Of a stretch of 64,000 bases of DNA, positions 51,117 to 60,955 are shown piece by piece; the stretch's first letter is position 1, and every line of letters begins with the position of its first letter. The notes beneath the pieces were generated by a model, which was given only the letters and a program-made list of their open reading frames with translations, was not told the origin of the DNA and did no database searches. The stretch covers positions 1 to 64,000 of the forward strand of contig NZ_JBHEUZ010000013.1 of assembly GCF_041925275.1 (NCBI RefSeq). Direction: 5' to 3'. The stretch is from Parapedobacter pyrenivorans_A. Its GTDB lineage: Bacteria; Bacteroidota; Bacteroidia; Sphingobacteriales; Sphingobacteriaceae. Position numbers and translations under genes: made by a program.

Positions 51117-52115
51117 CTACTGCATATGGAGGCTCCGTAGTTGCTTGCGTATGTAGTTGCCCGCAGGCGTGAGCTGTTGCGCCGTCCATTTACCCGAAGT
51201 GAGAGCGCCGGGGGCAAGTATGGCCGTGGTCTCGGCCTTATCGGTGATGTTCCAATTGGCCCAGCTGAGCTGGTGTTTTTCCATCCAGTCCATCCACTGT
51301 TCAGTTTTTTCTCTGTCAAACACGCCGTCGCCATTTGACTCGCCGACACCCCATTCCGTGATAAACAAGGGAAGTCCTTTGGCCAGTGCCGTTTCGGCCT
51401 TCCGCCGCAGGTTATCTTGGTGGTTGGGGTCGCTGGCGTAGAAATGGAAAGAGTAGGCAATGTGGTCATAGCCGGTAATGGGGTCGTTTGCCGTTACATC
51501 CACATCTTGGTCCCAATGGGGGCTGCCCACGATGATGAGGTTATCGGGGTCGTGTTTCCGGATTTCGTCGATAACGGCGATGGAGTAATCTTTGATCGTA
51601 GGCCATGGGTGCCGCTCCGGCTCGTTCCAGATTTCGTAGATGATATTGGGTGTACCCGCATACCGCTTGGCCATTTCGGCAAAGAAGGTTTTCGCCTGCT
51701 CAATGTTCTTGTCCGCATGATGGTCGTGCCAATCAATGATCACATACACGCCCCGCTCGATTCCACGGTCGGCGATTTGCCTAATCAATGCCGCTTGCTC
51801 CTCGGGGTGTTGTAAGTAGCCACCATCCGGCTCGATGGCCATGGAGAGCCGGATAAGCGAAACATGGAAGTCATCAACCAGCCAATCGACCACCGCATGG
51901 TTATAGTATTTCCGTCCTTCCCATATGCTCCAGGAGAAACTCATGCCCCGTAATTGGGGCGGCACTCCATGTTGGTTGACGATGCGATTGCCCACGGTTT
52001 GTAGGATGCCATGTTTTGCGATGGGCGTGGTTGTCGGTGCTTCCTGGCCGTCGGCTCGGCACGCGCAAACGGTTACGCACAGTGTCAGGGAGATGAGGGT
52101 ATATAGCGTTTTCAT
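51117..52115 (-). CDS. GH5 family endo-glycanase (beta-mannanase or cellulase), lipoprotein
   Basis: 332 residues from the ATG at 52115; the frame runs further upstream but into the GH26 gene. A signal with lipobox VCAC (C19) exports it. The GH5 barrel has the acid/base E165 in IWNEPE and the nucleophile E254 in ITEWGVGES. RGMSFSWSIWEGRKYY near the N-terminus recalls subfamily 2 endo-glucanases, so cleavage of glucomannan is possible. It is the last glycanase of the locus, one base after the GH26 stop. Confidence 0.9.
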   Translation of the reverse strand: MKTLYTLISLTLCVTVCACRADGQEAPTTTPIAKHGILQTVGNRIVNQHGVPPQLRGMSFSWSIWEGRKYYNHAVVDWLVDDFHVSLIRLSMAIEPDGGYLQHPEEQAALIRQIADRGIERGVYVIIDWHDHHADKNIEQAKTFFAEMAKRYAGTPNIIYEIWNEPERHPWPTIKDYSIAVIDEIRKHDPDNLIIVGSPHWDQDVDVTANDPITGYDHIAYSFHFYASDPNHQDNLRRKAETALAKGLPLFITEWGVGESNGDGVFDREKTEQWMDWMEKHQLSWANWNITDKAETTAILAPGALTSGKWTAQQLTPAGNYIRKQLRSLHMQ

Positions 52116-52116
52116 G

Positions 52117-53361
52117 TTAAGGTAGTTGATACATATTCGGCATTTCATCGGCGAAATAAATGTAATCATTGTTTTTGAATGAAAGGAAGTCCACTTCCGC
52201 CGGATGGCCTTTGTAGGGTGTCCAGAAACTGTCTTTACGGCTTGCCCATACCAATACATAGGAAAGCCGGACCGGTTGGTGTTGAAGCGCCTTGAGCAAT
52301 ACCGCGGTGTACCAATTGGCTTGGCCCAGATTCGAAAGTCCCGTTTCAGTAAGAGCAGCTGCCTTCTGGTGCTGCACGGCATAGTCGGATACAATTTTCA
52401 TTTTTTGGGCGGCGGCGCTTACGGTCGCACCGGCTTGTAAATCGCCATAGTTATCCATGCCTACCAAGTCTACATAATCATCGCCCGGGTAGCGCTCCAG
52501 GTATTGCGCTTCGGTGTTGAAATTCCTGTCGGGCGACCACGCATACAAGAAGTTACGTACGCCCAATTCATCCCGAAGATATTCGACGGTGAACTGGTAC
52601 AGTTGCTTGTATTCCGTTACGGTGCAGTGTGCCTTACCCCACCAAAACCAATCGCCGTCAAATTCGTGGAATGGCCTGAAGATGACCGGTACCAGTTTGC
52701 CGTCGGTGCCTATCAACGACTTCGCGTATGCCGCAATGGTTTCCAAGGAGGTCTTGTATACCTCATGATGGTCTCCTCCCGGCAATATCCTGCTAACGGC
52801 CTTCACCGGCGAATCGCTCCAATAGAAGTTCCCTTTCGATACAGGGTTGCCGTAATGCCAGCTATAGGTGTTGATTCCACCACGGTCGTAAGCCTCGATG
52901 GTCAACTGGCGGGCAATGTCCCGTTCGTAGGCAAACCAGCTGTGCCCAGGCTCGAAGAATCCAGCGATGTGGTTGAAATCATGGCCATACACTGCGGGGT
53001 AAGCGCCCGTTACCGTTTTTACATCCGACTTTTCGGTTGCCACGGTAGGAAGATGTTGCTCGTTTGCCCATTCCATCCCGTCCCCGTCGACTCCGCGCTT
53101 GGTCGCGTCCTGATGGCCGAACAGGATATGTTCTTCGGCTACCCGCTTCAGGTTATAGAAGAGTGCTGCGGTTTCATCGCTTGCATCCTTGTCAACCAAC
53201 TCAAGCTTGATGTCAGCGAGTGTAGTCGGGCCGTCTTCTTTCGGAGCCTCCTGTTCCTCCTTTTCGTCGATTTTATTTTCCACGGGGGCTTTGCTGCAAG
53301 CTGTTCCGGTAAGGAACAGCCAGCAAAGCCCGATACCATATAAGTGAAAGCGGTTTTTCAC
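52117..53361 (-). CDS. GH26 endo-1,4-beta-mannanase, lipoprotein
   Basis: 414 residues. Lipobox GTAC (C22) and an acidic linker precede the GH26 barrel. The acid/base is E233 in FRPFHEFDGDWFWWG and the nucleophile E339 in ALTETGLS, both family hallmarks. The enzyme cuts internal mannosidic bonds of mannan, glucomannan or galactomannan at the cell surface or in the periplasm. It pairs with GH5, GH130 and the epimerase as a full mannan pathway. Confidence 0.95.
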   Translation of the reverse strand: MKNRFHLYGIGLCWLFLTGTACSKAPVENKIDEKEEQEAPKEDGPTTLADIKLELVDKDASDETAALFYNLKRVAEEHILFGHQDATKRGVDGDGMEWANEQHLPTVATEKSDVKTVTGAYPAVYGHDFNHIAGFFEPGHSWFAYERDIARQLTIEAYDRGGINTYSWHYGNPVSKGNFYWSDSPVKAVSRILPGGDHHEVYKTSLETIAAYAKSLIGTDGKLVPVIFRPFHEFDGDWFWWGKAHCTVTEYKQLYQFTVEYLRDELGVRNFLYAWSPDRNFNTEAQYLERYPGDDYVDLVGMDNYGDLQAGATVSAAAQKMKIVSDYAVQHQKAAALTETGLSNLGQANWYTAVLLKALQHQPVRLSYVLVWASRKDSFWTPYKGHPAEVDFLSFKNNDYIYFADEMPNMYQLP

Positions 53362-53374
53362 GCTATATGTTGAT

Positions 53375-54658
53375 TTATCTTAAACCTACGTGGTCCATAT
53401 ATACGGTCCCAGACCAACCTGTTTCCTGAAAGACAAGTTCGGTCATGGTTGCCGGATTACCCAATTCCGTCAACGGTAATTTATATTCTACCCATTCGCC
53501 TTCCGTAATGGTGATGACATAGGCGGAACTCCCATTTGTGGTCAGGTTGATGGTTTTCCCCCCGGTGCCCGGGGTGCCGAAAATGGAAAAAGCGATTTCC
53601 TGGTAGCCTGCGGTGTTCACACTGAAATTAGCAAACTTCAATGCGCCCCAAGAACCTTGGTAACTCACTTTAATGGCAGCATTCCCATCCCGGACATTTT
53701 CTGAGTTGTTGAAGTCCACCGTGCTTCCCCAACCCCAATTTTGGGCGCTGTTTTCCAGCTGGTCTATGTATAACGGATAAGCAAGCGGGTCAGGAGCAAC
53801 CGGGTCGCCAACAAACGTCAGGATGTCCTCGCTTTCCACGGCGATTTTTGAAAAGGCCACAATCGAAAGGGTACCACGTGTCGCTTCCTCAGGGATTGCG
53901 ATGACCAGTTCGGTTTCCGACCGGCTCACGAAGTCCATAATCGTATCGGCAACCCCTTTTAATACGATTCCTTTAACGAGGTCGAGGTCTGCGCCGCTTA
54001 CGGTGAGGTTCGCCCCGCGGTCCACGGGGTTGGGAGAGAAACCCGTTATCGAGGGAAGGGTAACTTCCAGTTGATCTTCCAATTCGATGGTTAGGGGTTC
54101 TGTACCGCCCGTGAGCACCGTCAGCGATCCCGATTGGGCGTTCATAGGCACGGTAACCACCAGTTCGGTCAGCGACTGGCTGACAAATTCGGTGACGGGA
54201 AGCTCATCGGCAAAAACTATCGACGTTACCCAATTGAGATATTCCCCTTGAAACGTGATCTGCTCGCCCGGTTTTGCCGAGGTGGTGAAATCGGTGATGA
54301 CCACAGGAACTTCCAGATTGAGCGGTGATTTCGACGTGATATCCCCTTCCGATGTTTTTAATGTGATGATACCCCGTTCCGCTTGTTCAGGGACCGTGAC
54401 AACAATTAATTCGGACGTCTGTTCAACAAAGTTAGTACTCTGAATGCTTGCTCCTACGAACTCAATGGCCGTTACTTTATCCAAGTTATTGCCGATAATC
54501 CGCATTTGCTCGCCATGTTGTATGCCGGCAGGGCCGAAACTGAGTAATTCCACGGCAGAAGAAAGCGCTTCTTTTTTCTCACAGGAGAGTGTAATGAACA
54601 GGAACGTACCTGCCAATGCAGCAAATACAAGCCTGATGGGAAATTTCTTCGGGTTCAT
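53375..54658 (-). CDS. IPT/TIG-domain surface glycan-binding lipoprotein
   Basis: 427 residues. Lipobox TLSC is followed by three or more IPT/TIG-like beta-sandwich repeats (VTAIEFVGASI, VTSIVFADELP and VKGIVLKGV segments, each followed by LIVVTVP-type strands). A C-terminal beta-sandwich of about 140 residues, starting near PLYIDQLENSAQNWGWGS, looks like a carbohydrate-binding module. It is the second of two glycan-binding proteins and is expected at the cell surface with SusD. The sugar specificity is inferred only from the mannan locus. Confidence 0.82.
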   Translation of the reverse strand: MNPKKFPIRLVFAALAGTFLFITLSCEKKEALSSAVELLSFGPAGIQHGEQMRIIGNNLDKVTAIEFVGASIQSTNFVEQTSELIVVTVPEQAERGIITLKTSEGDITSKSPLNLEVPVVITDFTTSAKPGEQITFQGEYLNWVTSIVFADELPVTEFVSQSLTELVVTVPMNAQSGSLTVLTGGTEPLTIELEDQLEVTLPSITGFSPNPVDRGANLTVSGADLDLVKGIVLKGVADTIMDFVSRSETELVIAIPEEATRGTLSIVAFSKIAVESEDILTFVGDPVAPDPLAYPLYIDQLENSAQNWGWGSTVDFNNSENVRDGNAAIKVSYQGSWGALKFANFSVNTAGYQEIAFSIFGTPGTGGKTINLTTNGSSAYVITITEGEWVEYKLPLTELGNPATMTELVFQETGWSGTVYMDHVGLR

Positions 54659-54677
54659 TATCTTCGTGTTTTAGGTG

Positions 54678-55844
54678 TCATTTGCTTTTGTTTTCGTCGA
54701 TTTTCGGTACAATCCGGAAATTGTCAAATGCGATGTCACAGTCCAGATCGCCTGGGCCATGAATCAGTATCCGCGTCCAATAACCATCGGGATTGACTAC
54801 CGGAGTAACGCCCAGGTCCTTGTAGCTCTGCATCACCACCTCATATGGAATGGCCACAGTCTGCCATTTCCCACCTGTATTGAACGGGGGCGCCCATTGG
54901 TAGGCATCGTTCACTTCACTAGGAAGACCAAAGTTGAATTTGATCATGTTGTTGTTGTAGGGCTTCAATGTGTTGACCTCGAATTTAAGGTAATAATTTT
55001 CCGGCTTGAGGATCGCTTCATCCGGGATGTTTTTACTGATGTCGCCCATGGCACTGGCGGGGCCGCCCGCAACTTCCGTCCATGCCCACCCGGAGATGGC
55101 GCGGGTTATCCGGATATAGTTACCATTGATGGCGGGCGGGTCGCCTGCACCTGGATTGCTGACCACGAAAGCGGCATTCCACCAACCGGTGAACGGGTCG
55201 CTGCTGAGGATGATGTTCCTACCATCCCTAAACCAGAAATCGGATGGTGTTCGGCCGAAATTGGTTTCGACGGTGATCGGTCCCGGCTGTGCCCCTTCGG
55301 GGATCCGTACTTCGAGCAGGTCGTCTTCCACGGAAACCAATTCGCCCACAGCCCCGCCGGTAAAGGTGACGGTAAGCGGCTCATAAAAATAGTTGCCCCG
55401 GATGGTGGCTACTTCGCCTGCGAGGGCGTATTCGTTGTTGATGGAGTTGACGAACGGTTCGCTGATCTGTACTTCAAATTCGTGCTCCAGCGTATTGCCG
55501 TTTGCAAAAACGATACGCATTTGGTTGGTGATGTCCAATGGGACCAAACTCGGTACGCTAACCAGTATGCTCGTGTTGGTGATATACGTGGTGGTCAATA
55601 CGGCCTGCCGGTCATTGAACCAGATTTCGCGTGCGCCACCGAGGTTCTCACCTATGATAGCAATGAGGTTACCTTGGCCCGCACCAATTAATAGTGAATC
55701 GGCAGACAAGGGGTCCGTGATCCGTACATACCGGATTCTTGGATCGCCGTTATTCGGAAGGTCGGCTTCTGAACACGATGTATAACTTCCCACCGTCGCT
55801 ATCGCGATGGCTAGGAACAGTATGGGGGTGAATATCGATTTCAT
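54678..55844 (-). CDS. SGBP-B-like surface glycan-binding lipoprotein
   Basis: 388 residues. Lipobox YTSC (about C24) precedes TIG-type domains and a C-terminal glycan-binding domain like that of SusE-position SGBP-B proteins. Typical segments are LIAIIGENLGGAREIWFND and VATIRGNYFYEPLTVTF, and the end contains NPDGYWTRILIHGPGDLDCDIAFDNFRIVP. It follows susD by 22 bases. It should capture mannan at the surface and help feed SusCD. Confidence 0.88.
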   Translation of the reverse strand: MKSIFTPILFLAIAIATVGSYTSCSEADLPNNGDPRIRYVRITDPLSADSLLIGAGQGNLIAIIGENLGGAREIWFNDRQAVLTTTYITNTSILVSVPSLVPLDITNQMRIVFANGNTLEHEFEVQISEPFVNSINNEYALAGEVATIRGNYFYEPLTVTFTGGAVGELVSVEDDLLEVRIPEGAQPGPITVETNFGRTPSDFWFRDGRNIILSSDPFTGWWNAAFVVSNPGAGDPPAINGNYIRITRAISGWAWTEVAGGPASAMGDISKNIPDEAILKPENYYLKFEVNTLKPYNNNMIKFNFGLPSEVNDAYQWAPPFNTGGKWQTVAIPYEVVMQSYKDLGVTPVVNPDGYWTRILIHGPGDLDCDIAFDNFRIVPKIDENKSK

Positions 55845-55866
55845 TTTAGTTCGGTTTTATCAGTCG

Positions 55867-57549
55867 CTATTTGTTGAAATAATCCACCGGTGGCTTCCGT
55901 AAATTGGGTGCCTGACTTAATTCCGCGGTGGGTATAGGCAGGAGGAAGTTGCCCGAATTGGCGTCAATGCCCCTGGTGTCGACGTCTACCCAAGGTGTTT
56001 TCGTGAAGGTCCACGAGGTGGGGTTCGGGAATTGGTCGGGTTCAGCAAAAAACTTCTCACGGTCCTGGCCATTCAGTATTTCATATGCTTTGGCAGGATT
56101 GTAATAATGCAGGCTCACCAGATCATACCAGGCCATGCCTTCCATGGCAAATTCGATGAAGCGTTCCTTGAAAATCACATCCAGCGTGAGCGGGTCTTCA
56201 AAGGGGGGCAACCCGGACCGTGTGTGTACCTTATTGAAGTATTCGAGTGCGGTAGCATCCGTGGTGGAGGCGCCATTACCCAGTACGGCTTCGGCATAGA
56301 TGAGGTAAATTTCGGCCAGTCGTTGCATGTACGTGTCATGCCCGTAGTTTTGGGAAGCGGCTTGGCCTCCTACGTCATCCGCTTTGCCGGTGACATATTT
56401 CTTGATGGATGCGAAATTGACATCGGTGCCGGTAAACGGAAATACAAGTTCCTGCGAGCCGCCGGGAATGGTCTGTGTAATTTCGGGGTAGTGCGCACCG
56501 GGCAGCATGAAGGTAGCCTTAAGCCGCTGATCCAACGTGCGCCCCTCCATACCGGTTTCAGTAGGTGTGATGCCATCATAGAGTGACAGCATCCACCAAG
56601 TAGCCCCTTTGTCGCCGCCCCAGCCATCGCCGTTGGCGATATCGCCGCTATAAGCGAGGTACGCCGGAGTCGAATTTTGTGTGCCCCATGCACCGGGCGC
56701 GAATGCCCATTGCAGCGAAAACAGGGACTCCGCGTTATTATCGTAAGGAAACAAGAACAGGTCGGCATAGTTTGTCAGTAAGGAGGCCCCACTGAGGTTG
56801 ATGACCCGTTCGGCATAGTATTTTGCACTATCGAGGAAGACCTGGTCGCGCGTACCGCCGCCGCCCGAAGCGACACCGGCGCGGTTGAGGTAAAAGCGGG
56901 CCAGCATCCCTTCGGCCGACCATTTGGTGAGCCGCCCGGGGCGAATGGGTTCTTCGGGCAGGTCTTCTGCCGCAGCCCGCATCTCATTGGTAATGAATTT
57001 CCATACACTTTCCGGCGTATTCCGTTGGACAGTGGTGTCCGAGAGGAGCGTGAGGTTGTTTTCGATAATCGGTACAGCCCCCCAGTTCATCACCAGGAAA
57101 CGGTAGGCAAGTGCCCGCATAAACCGCGCCTCGGCAATAGCGAGCCGCTTGACGGTCGGTGAGACAGCGGATCCTGCGTACGTATTGATGTTTTGGATAG
57201 CCAAATTGGCTTGGCCCACCACGATGAAGAATGAACGCCATGCCGCGCCATTATCGGGGTTATCCCCGGTGGTGTTGAAAAGGACGTTTCCCCGGTCATT
57301 ATACGCTGAATACGCCGTTCCAGCGCGGAAGTCGCCCAAATTGTAGGATGCTTTATCGTTATAATCAAACCACACTTTGCTATAGAGCAGTGCCGTGGCT
57401 GCAAGTACCTGGTCGTCGGTTTGATAGAAGTTGGCATCCACGATTGCGTCCGTAGGGGGCTTTTCGAGAAAACCCTTGTTGCAGGCGGAAAAGGCCAATA
57501 AGACGGTGATTAATGTTGCGCCGATAGGAATATGTTTCGTAATTGTCAT
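55867..57549 (-). CDS. susD: SusD-like glycan-binding lipoprotein
   Basis: 560 residues. Lipobox FSAC precedes NKGFLEKPPTDAIVD, the standard SusD N-terminus. TPR-like helices alternate with loops, as in the RagB/SusD fold, and the C-terminal FLLPIPTAELSQAPNL is the family end. It forms the lid over the SusC channel. Eleven bases separate it from susC. Confidence 0.96.
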   Translation of the reverse strand: MTITKHIPIGATLITVLLAFSACNKGFLEKPPTDAIVDANFYQTDDQVLAATALLYSKVWFDYNDKASYNLGDFRAGTAYSAYNDRGNVLFNTTGDNPDNGAAWRSFFIVVGQANLAIQNINTYAGSAVSPTVKRLAIAEARFMRALAYRFLVMNWGAVPIIENNLTLLSDTTVQRNTPESVWKFITNEMRAAAEDLPEEPIRPGRLTKWSAEGMLARFYLNRAGVASGGGGTRDQVFLDSAKYYAERVINLSGASLLTNYADLFLFPYDNNAESLFSLQWAFAPGAWGTQNSTPAYLAYSGDIANGDGWGGDKGATWWMLSLYDGITPTETGMEGRTLDQRLKATFMLPGAHYPEITQTIPGGSQELVFPFTGTDVNFASIKKYVTGKADDVGGQAASQNYGHDTYMQRLAEIYLIYAEAVLGNGASTTDATALEYFNKVHTRSGLPPFEDPLTLDVIFKERFIEFAMEGMAWYDLVSLHYYNPAKAYEILNGQDREKFFAEPDQFPNPTSWTFTKTPWVDVDTRGIDANSGNFLLPIPTAELSQAPNLRKPPVDYFNK

Positions 57550-57560
57550 GATCGTCGTAT

Positions 57561-60500
57561 TTAAAAACTTAATCCTAAACTGAATGAATAGATGGGAGTG
57601 AGCGGGTAGCGACCGAAATCCAAGCCGATCGCTTGGTTTACGTTACTGGCATCCCGCCCGATATAGGCACCTACTTCGGGGTCGAATCCCGAGTACCGGG
57701 TAAACGTTGCCACGTTCTGTGCGCTAAATGACACCCGTACGCTTTGCAGTACTTTTTGCCTGGCGAGTAACGACGGCGGCAGGTTGTAGCCGAGGGTAAT
57801 GTTCTTGATGCGGATGTAAGAGCCATCTTCCACCCATTTGTCGGTGTGGCGCTCATAATTCCCATTGGGCCCGTGTGAAATCCGTGCCACATCGGTACCG
57901 GGGTTTTCTAGCCGAACCACGCCATCGTCACCCGCGATGGGCCGTGCATACTCCATGGCGTGTATCATCAGGTTCCGGCTTAGGTTGATGTTGTTCGGGT
58001 TTGAGTTTACCCGGGCAATGTAGTTATAGATGTCGTTTCCGAAAGCACCGGTGAACAGGATGCTTAGGTCGACGCCTTTATAGCTGAACGAATTGGTAAA
58101 GCCTGCAAAGAATTTGGGGTATGGGTTGCCGATGTAAGTTTGGTCGTACACGTCGATGATACCATCCGGGGTGCCGTTGGGGCCGCTGATGTCTTTGAAT
58201 TTGACATCGCCCACCCAAATGTTGGCTTCGTTGGTGGGCATCCGGTTGCCGTTGTTATCGGCCGGTACGGCACTGTCGTTGATTTCTTCCACCGATTGGA
58301 AGATGCCTTCTTCGATATAGCCGAGGAATTGCCAAGGGGCTATGCCCACCACGGATTGCTGTGTCCAATTATCCAGCCACCAGGATGTGCGGTTGATCTG
58401 GGCAGCGTCGGAATAGAATTTTTCGATCGTTGTTTTGAATCCGGAGATGTTGAAGTTGGTCTCCCAGGTGAATTGTTCATTCCTAATGTTCGTGGTGTTG
58501 AGCGTGATCCCCCATCCTTTATTCTGCAGCGACCCGATATTCACCTGCGGGGCCGCTACCGCGCCGGTGCCGTTGGTGCCCATATACCAGGGCAGCGGGT
58601 TTTCCATCAACAGGTTATCGGTGTTTTTGATGTAATAGTCGGCCTCGAGCTGAATACGGTTTTGCAGGAAGCCTATATTCAAGCCGTAATTGTAGGTGAG
58701 TGTCTCTTCCCATTGTAATCCCGGATTATTATACCGGCTAGGTAGGAAGCCCGTGCCGGTGGGTGTGGCCCCCGGTTGCATGGGCGAGTAAATGTATCCG
58801 CTGCCGCCTTGGTTTCCCGTGGTCCCGGTTTCAAACCGCAATTTCAGTTCGCTGATGGCGGGGATATTGAAAAATGGTTCTTGGGATACGCGCCAAGCTG
58901 CCGATACCGACGGAAATACGCCCCATTTATTTTCCTGTCCAAAATTTACGGAACCGTCGCTCCGGATGGTGGCCGAAACGATATACCGGTCGGCATAGTT
59001 GTAGTTAACCCTACCCAGGTAGGATTCCATCGCCCATTTACCGGAGCCGCCGTTGGCTAATGACGTCAAGGGATCCCCTGCTTCCAAGTCGAGGATGTCA
59101 TTGGTAAGGAACCCTGTACGCCTACCGCCGAGGTTCTTCCAGGTGGATTCCTGTGCCTCATGGGTAACCATTACGTTCAGGTGGTGATTGCCGAACTGCT
59201 TGTTGTATTCTAACAGTTGATTCCAATTCCAATAGGTATTGAGGTTGGCGCGGCTTTGCAACGAAGCCGTGGCATTTTCGGCCCAGCCGATTTTATAAAC
59301 GGGGATGTAATACGACGAGTTGGAAAAACCGAAGTTGGTATTGAAGGACGACCTGAATTGGAGCCCTTCCATCAGGTTGATCCCCAGATTGATGCCCCCG
59401 ATAAATTGCCGCCTAACCAGGTTATTGGTTGTGAGGCTAGCGATGGCAAGGGGATTTACGGGAGCAAAATTATTGGCCCCGTTATTTTCATCGCCGCCGC
59501 CCCATGAACCGTCGAGGTTCTTAACGGGGATTTGCGGTGTCAATCGCAAGGCATTGGATATGATGTTTTCCTGGCTCGTCGTGAGGTTTTCATCCGTTTG
59601 GCTGAAACTGAGGTTGGTGCCTATGGAAAACCAGTCCCGGGGTTTCGTATCTACGTTGAGGCGGGTGCCGTACCGGTCGAACCCGGATCCTGCTGCAATG
59701 CCTTTTTGGTTGAGGTATTCGCCCGAGAGGTAATACGTGGTTTTATCATTTCCACCGCTAAGGCTCAACTGATGTTTGTGCATGGGCGCATTGTTGAACA
59801 ACTCCCCTTGCCAGTCGGTACCTTTTCCCAACAGGGAAGGGTCAAGAAATTCTAGCGGCGTTTCGCCTCCCGCTATTTCGTGGTACTCGCCTACCATCTG
59901 CGCATATTGCCGCAGGTTCATCACTTCCATCCGGGGTGGGGCCGTCTGGACGGTATACTGGACACCGTAATCGATCTTCGTTTGGCCCGCTTTGCCACGC
60001 TTGGTAGTAATCAGTAGTACACCGTTGGTGGCTCTCGAACCGTAGATGGCGGTAGCCGAGGGTCCTTGGAGTACTTGGATATCCTCGATGTCGGCTGGAT
60101 TAAGCCCCGCCAGCGGATTGGAAGAGCTCTGCTCGCCGAAAGATACCGCCTGACCGGCAATTTGTACGCCATCAATTACATACAGAGGCTCATTGGTACC
60201 GTTGATGGAGTTTATACCCCTGATGTTTACCGATATCCCACCGCCCGGCTGACCCGAGTTCTGGGTGATATAAACGCCGGCGGCACGTCCCTGGATGGCT
60301 TGTTCGATGGTGGTATTTATCGTTTTCCCGATATCATCGGCTGTTACCGTGGTCTGTGCACTAGTGAGATTACCGCGCTTATTGGTACCGTATCCGACTA
60401 CGACAACTTCTTCTAGCGAGGAGGTTGCACTCGACAATGCTACGTTGATAATGCTGCGGTTGCCAACGGGTTCTTCCAACGTTTGCATGCCTAAATACGA

Positions 60501-60737
60501 AAATACGAGAACAGCATTGTCCGAGGGTACTGTCATCCGGTAGCTGCCGTCGGCCGCCGTGGATGTGGATTGCGATTGGCCCTTCACGCTGACGGAAACT
60601 CCGGATAGCGTCGCTCCGGACTCATCCGTTACATTTCCGCTTACTTGTCGCTGCGTGTTGCCTTGCCCGGCTACGAGCTTTGCGATAGCTAACATCACGA
60701 AAAGCAATCCTGCATTTTTTAATAAATGTGGAATCAT
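57561..60737 (-). CDS. susC: SusC-like TonB-dependent glycan transporter
   Basis: 1058 residues. A signal peptide (VAGQG) is followed by a carboxypeptidase D regulatory-like domain (about 30-105), the SusC motif LEEVVVVGYGT, a plug and a barrel ending in F (GLSF). It imports oligosaccharides across the outer membrane together with SusD. The start at 60737 is about 32 bases after the TATATTTG box on the minus strand. Substrate is predicted as beta-mannan oligosaccharides from the neighbouring enzymes. Confidence 0.96.
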   Translation of the reverse strand: MIPHLLKNAGLLFVMLAIAKLVAGQGNTQRQVSGNVTDESGATLSGVSVSVKGQSQSTSTAADGSYRMTVPSDNAVLVFSYLGMQTLEEPVGNRSIINVALSSATSSLEEVVVVGYGTNKRGNLTSAQTTVTADDIGKTINTTIEQAIQGRAAGVYITQNSGQPGGGISVNIRGINSINGTNEPLYVIDGVQIAGQAVSFGEQSSSNPLAGLNPADIEDIQVLQGPSATAIYGSRATNGVLLITTKRGKAGQTKIDYGVQYTVQTAPPRMEVMNLRQYAQMVGEYHEIAGGETPLEFLDPSLLGKGTDWQGELFNNAPMHKHQLSLSGGNDKTTYYLSGEYLNQKGIAAGSGFDRYGTRLNVDTKPRDWFSIGTNLSFSQTDENLTTSQENIISNALRLTPQIPVKNLDGSWGGGDENNGANNFAPVNPLAIASLTTNNLVRRQFIGGINLGINLMEGLQFRSSFNTNFGFSNSSYYIPVYKIGWAENATASLQSRANLNTYWNWNQLLEYNKQFGNHHLNVMVTHEAQESTWKNLGGRRTGFLTNDILDLEAGDPLTSLANGGSGKWAMESYLGRVNYNYADRYIVSATIRSDGSVNFGQENKWGVFPSVSAAWRVSQEPFFNIPAISELKLRFETGTTGNQGGSGYIYSPMQPGATPTGTGFLPSRYNNPGLQWEETLTYNYGLNIGFLQNRIQLEADYYIKNTDNLLMENPLPWYMGTNGTGAVAAPQVNIGSLQNKGWGITLNTTNIRNEQFTWETNFNISGFKTTIEKFYSDAAQINRTSWWLDNWTQQSVVGIAPWQFLGYIEEGIFQSVEEINDSAVPADNNGNRMPTNEANIWVGDVKFKDISGPNGTPDGIIDVYDQTYIGNPYPKFFAGFTNSFSYKGVDLSILFTGAFGNDIYNYIARVNSNPNNINLSRNLMIHAMEYARPIAGDDGVVRLENPGTDVARISHGPNGNYERHTDKWVEDGSYIRIKNITLGYNLPPSLLARQKVLQSVRVSFSAQNVATFTRYSGFDPEVGAYIGRDASNVNQAIGLDFGRYPLTPIYSFSLGLSF

Positions 60738-60768
60738 AAGGTTAAAAATTGGTGGTTAACACTACTAT

Positions 60769-60808
60769 CAAATATAGGCTGATTTTTGCTGTACTATTAA
60801 TACTATTT
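60769..60808 (-). promoter_or_regulatory. susC promoter region (TATATTTG box and ACTAT repeats)
   Basis: Minus-strand TATATTTG occupies 60776-60769. Upstream, on the plus strand, TACTATT occurs at 60792 and TACTATT again at 60801, nine bases apart. These could be an operator. Otherwise 60738-60955 shows nothing; no regulator gene is in the window. Confidence 0.45.
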
Positions 60809-60955
60809 TTGCCTATTGTTGTGAAAAATGGACAGTGATGTTTCCGTGTTTCACTGGTTTTCTTGTAAAAGATACACTTCATGGAATTTGGATTAAACAA
60901 GTTGTTCGTGTCATTGTAATTTATGTGGATCGTTGTGCGGTCTCGATGTTTATAT

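Noticed and set aside
54675..55691. 338-codon plus-strand frame opposite the SGBP-B gene
   Set aside because: Antisense to a lipoprotein gene that fits the locus; no own features.
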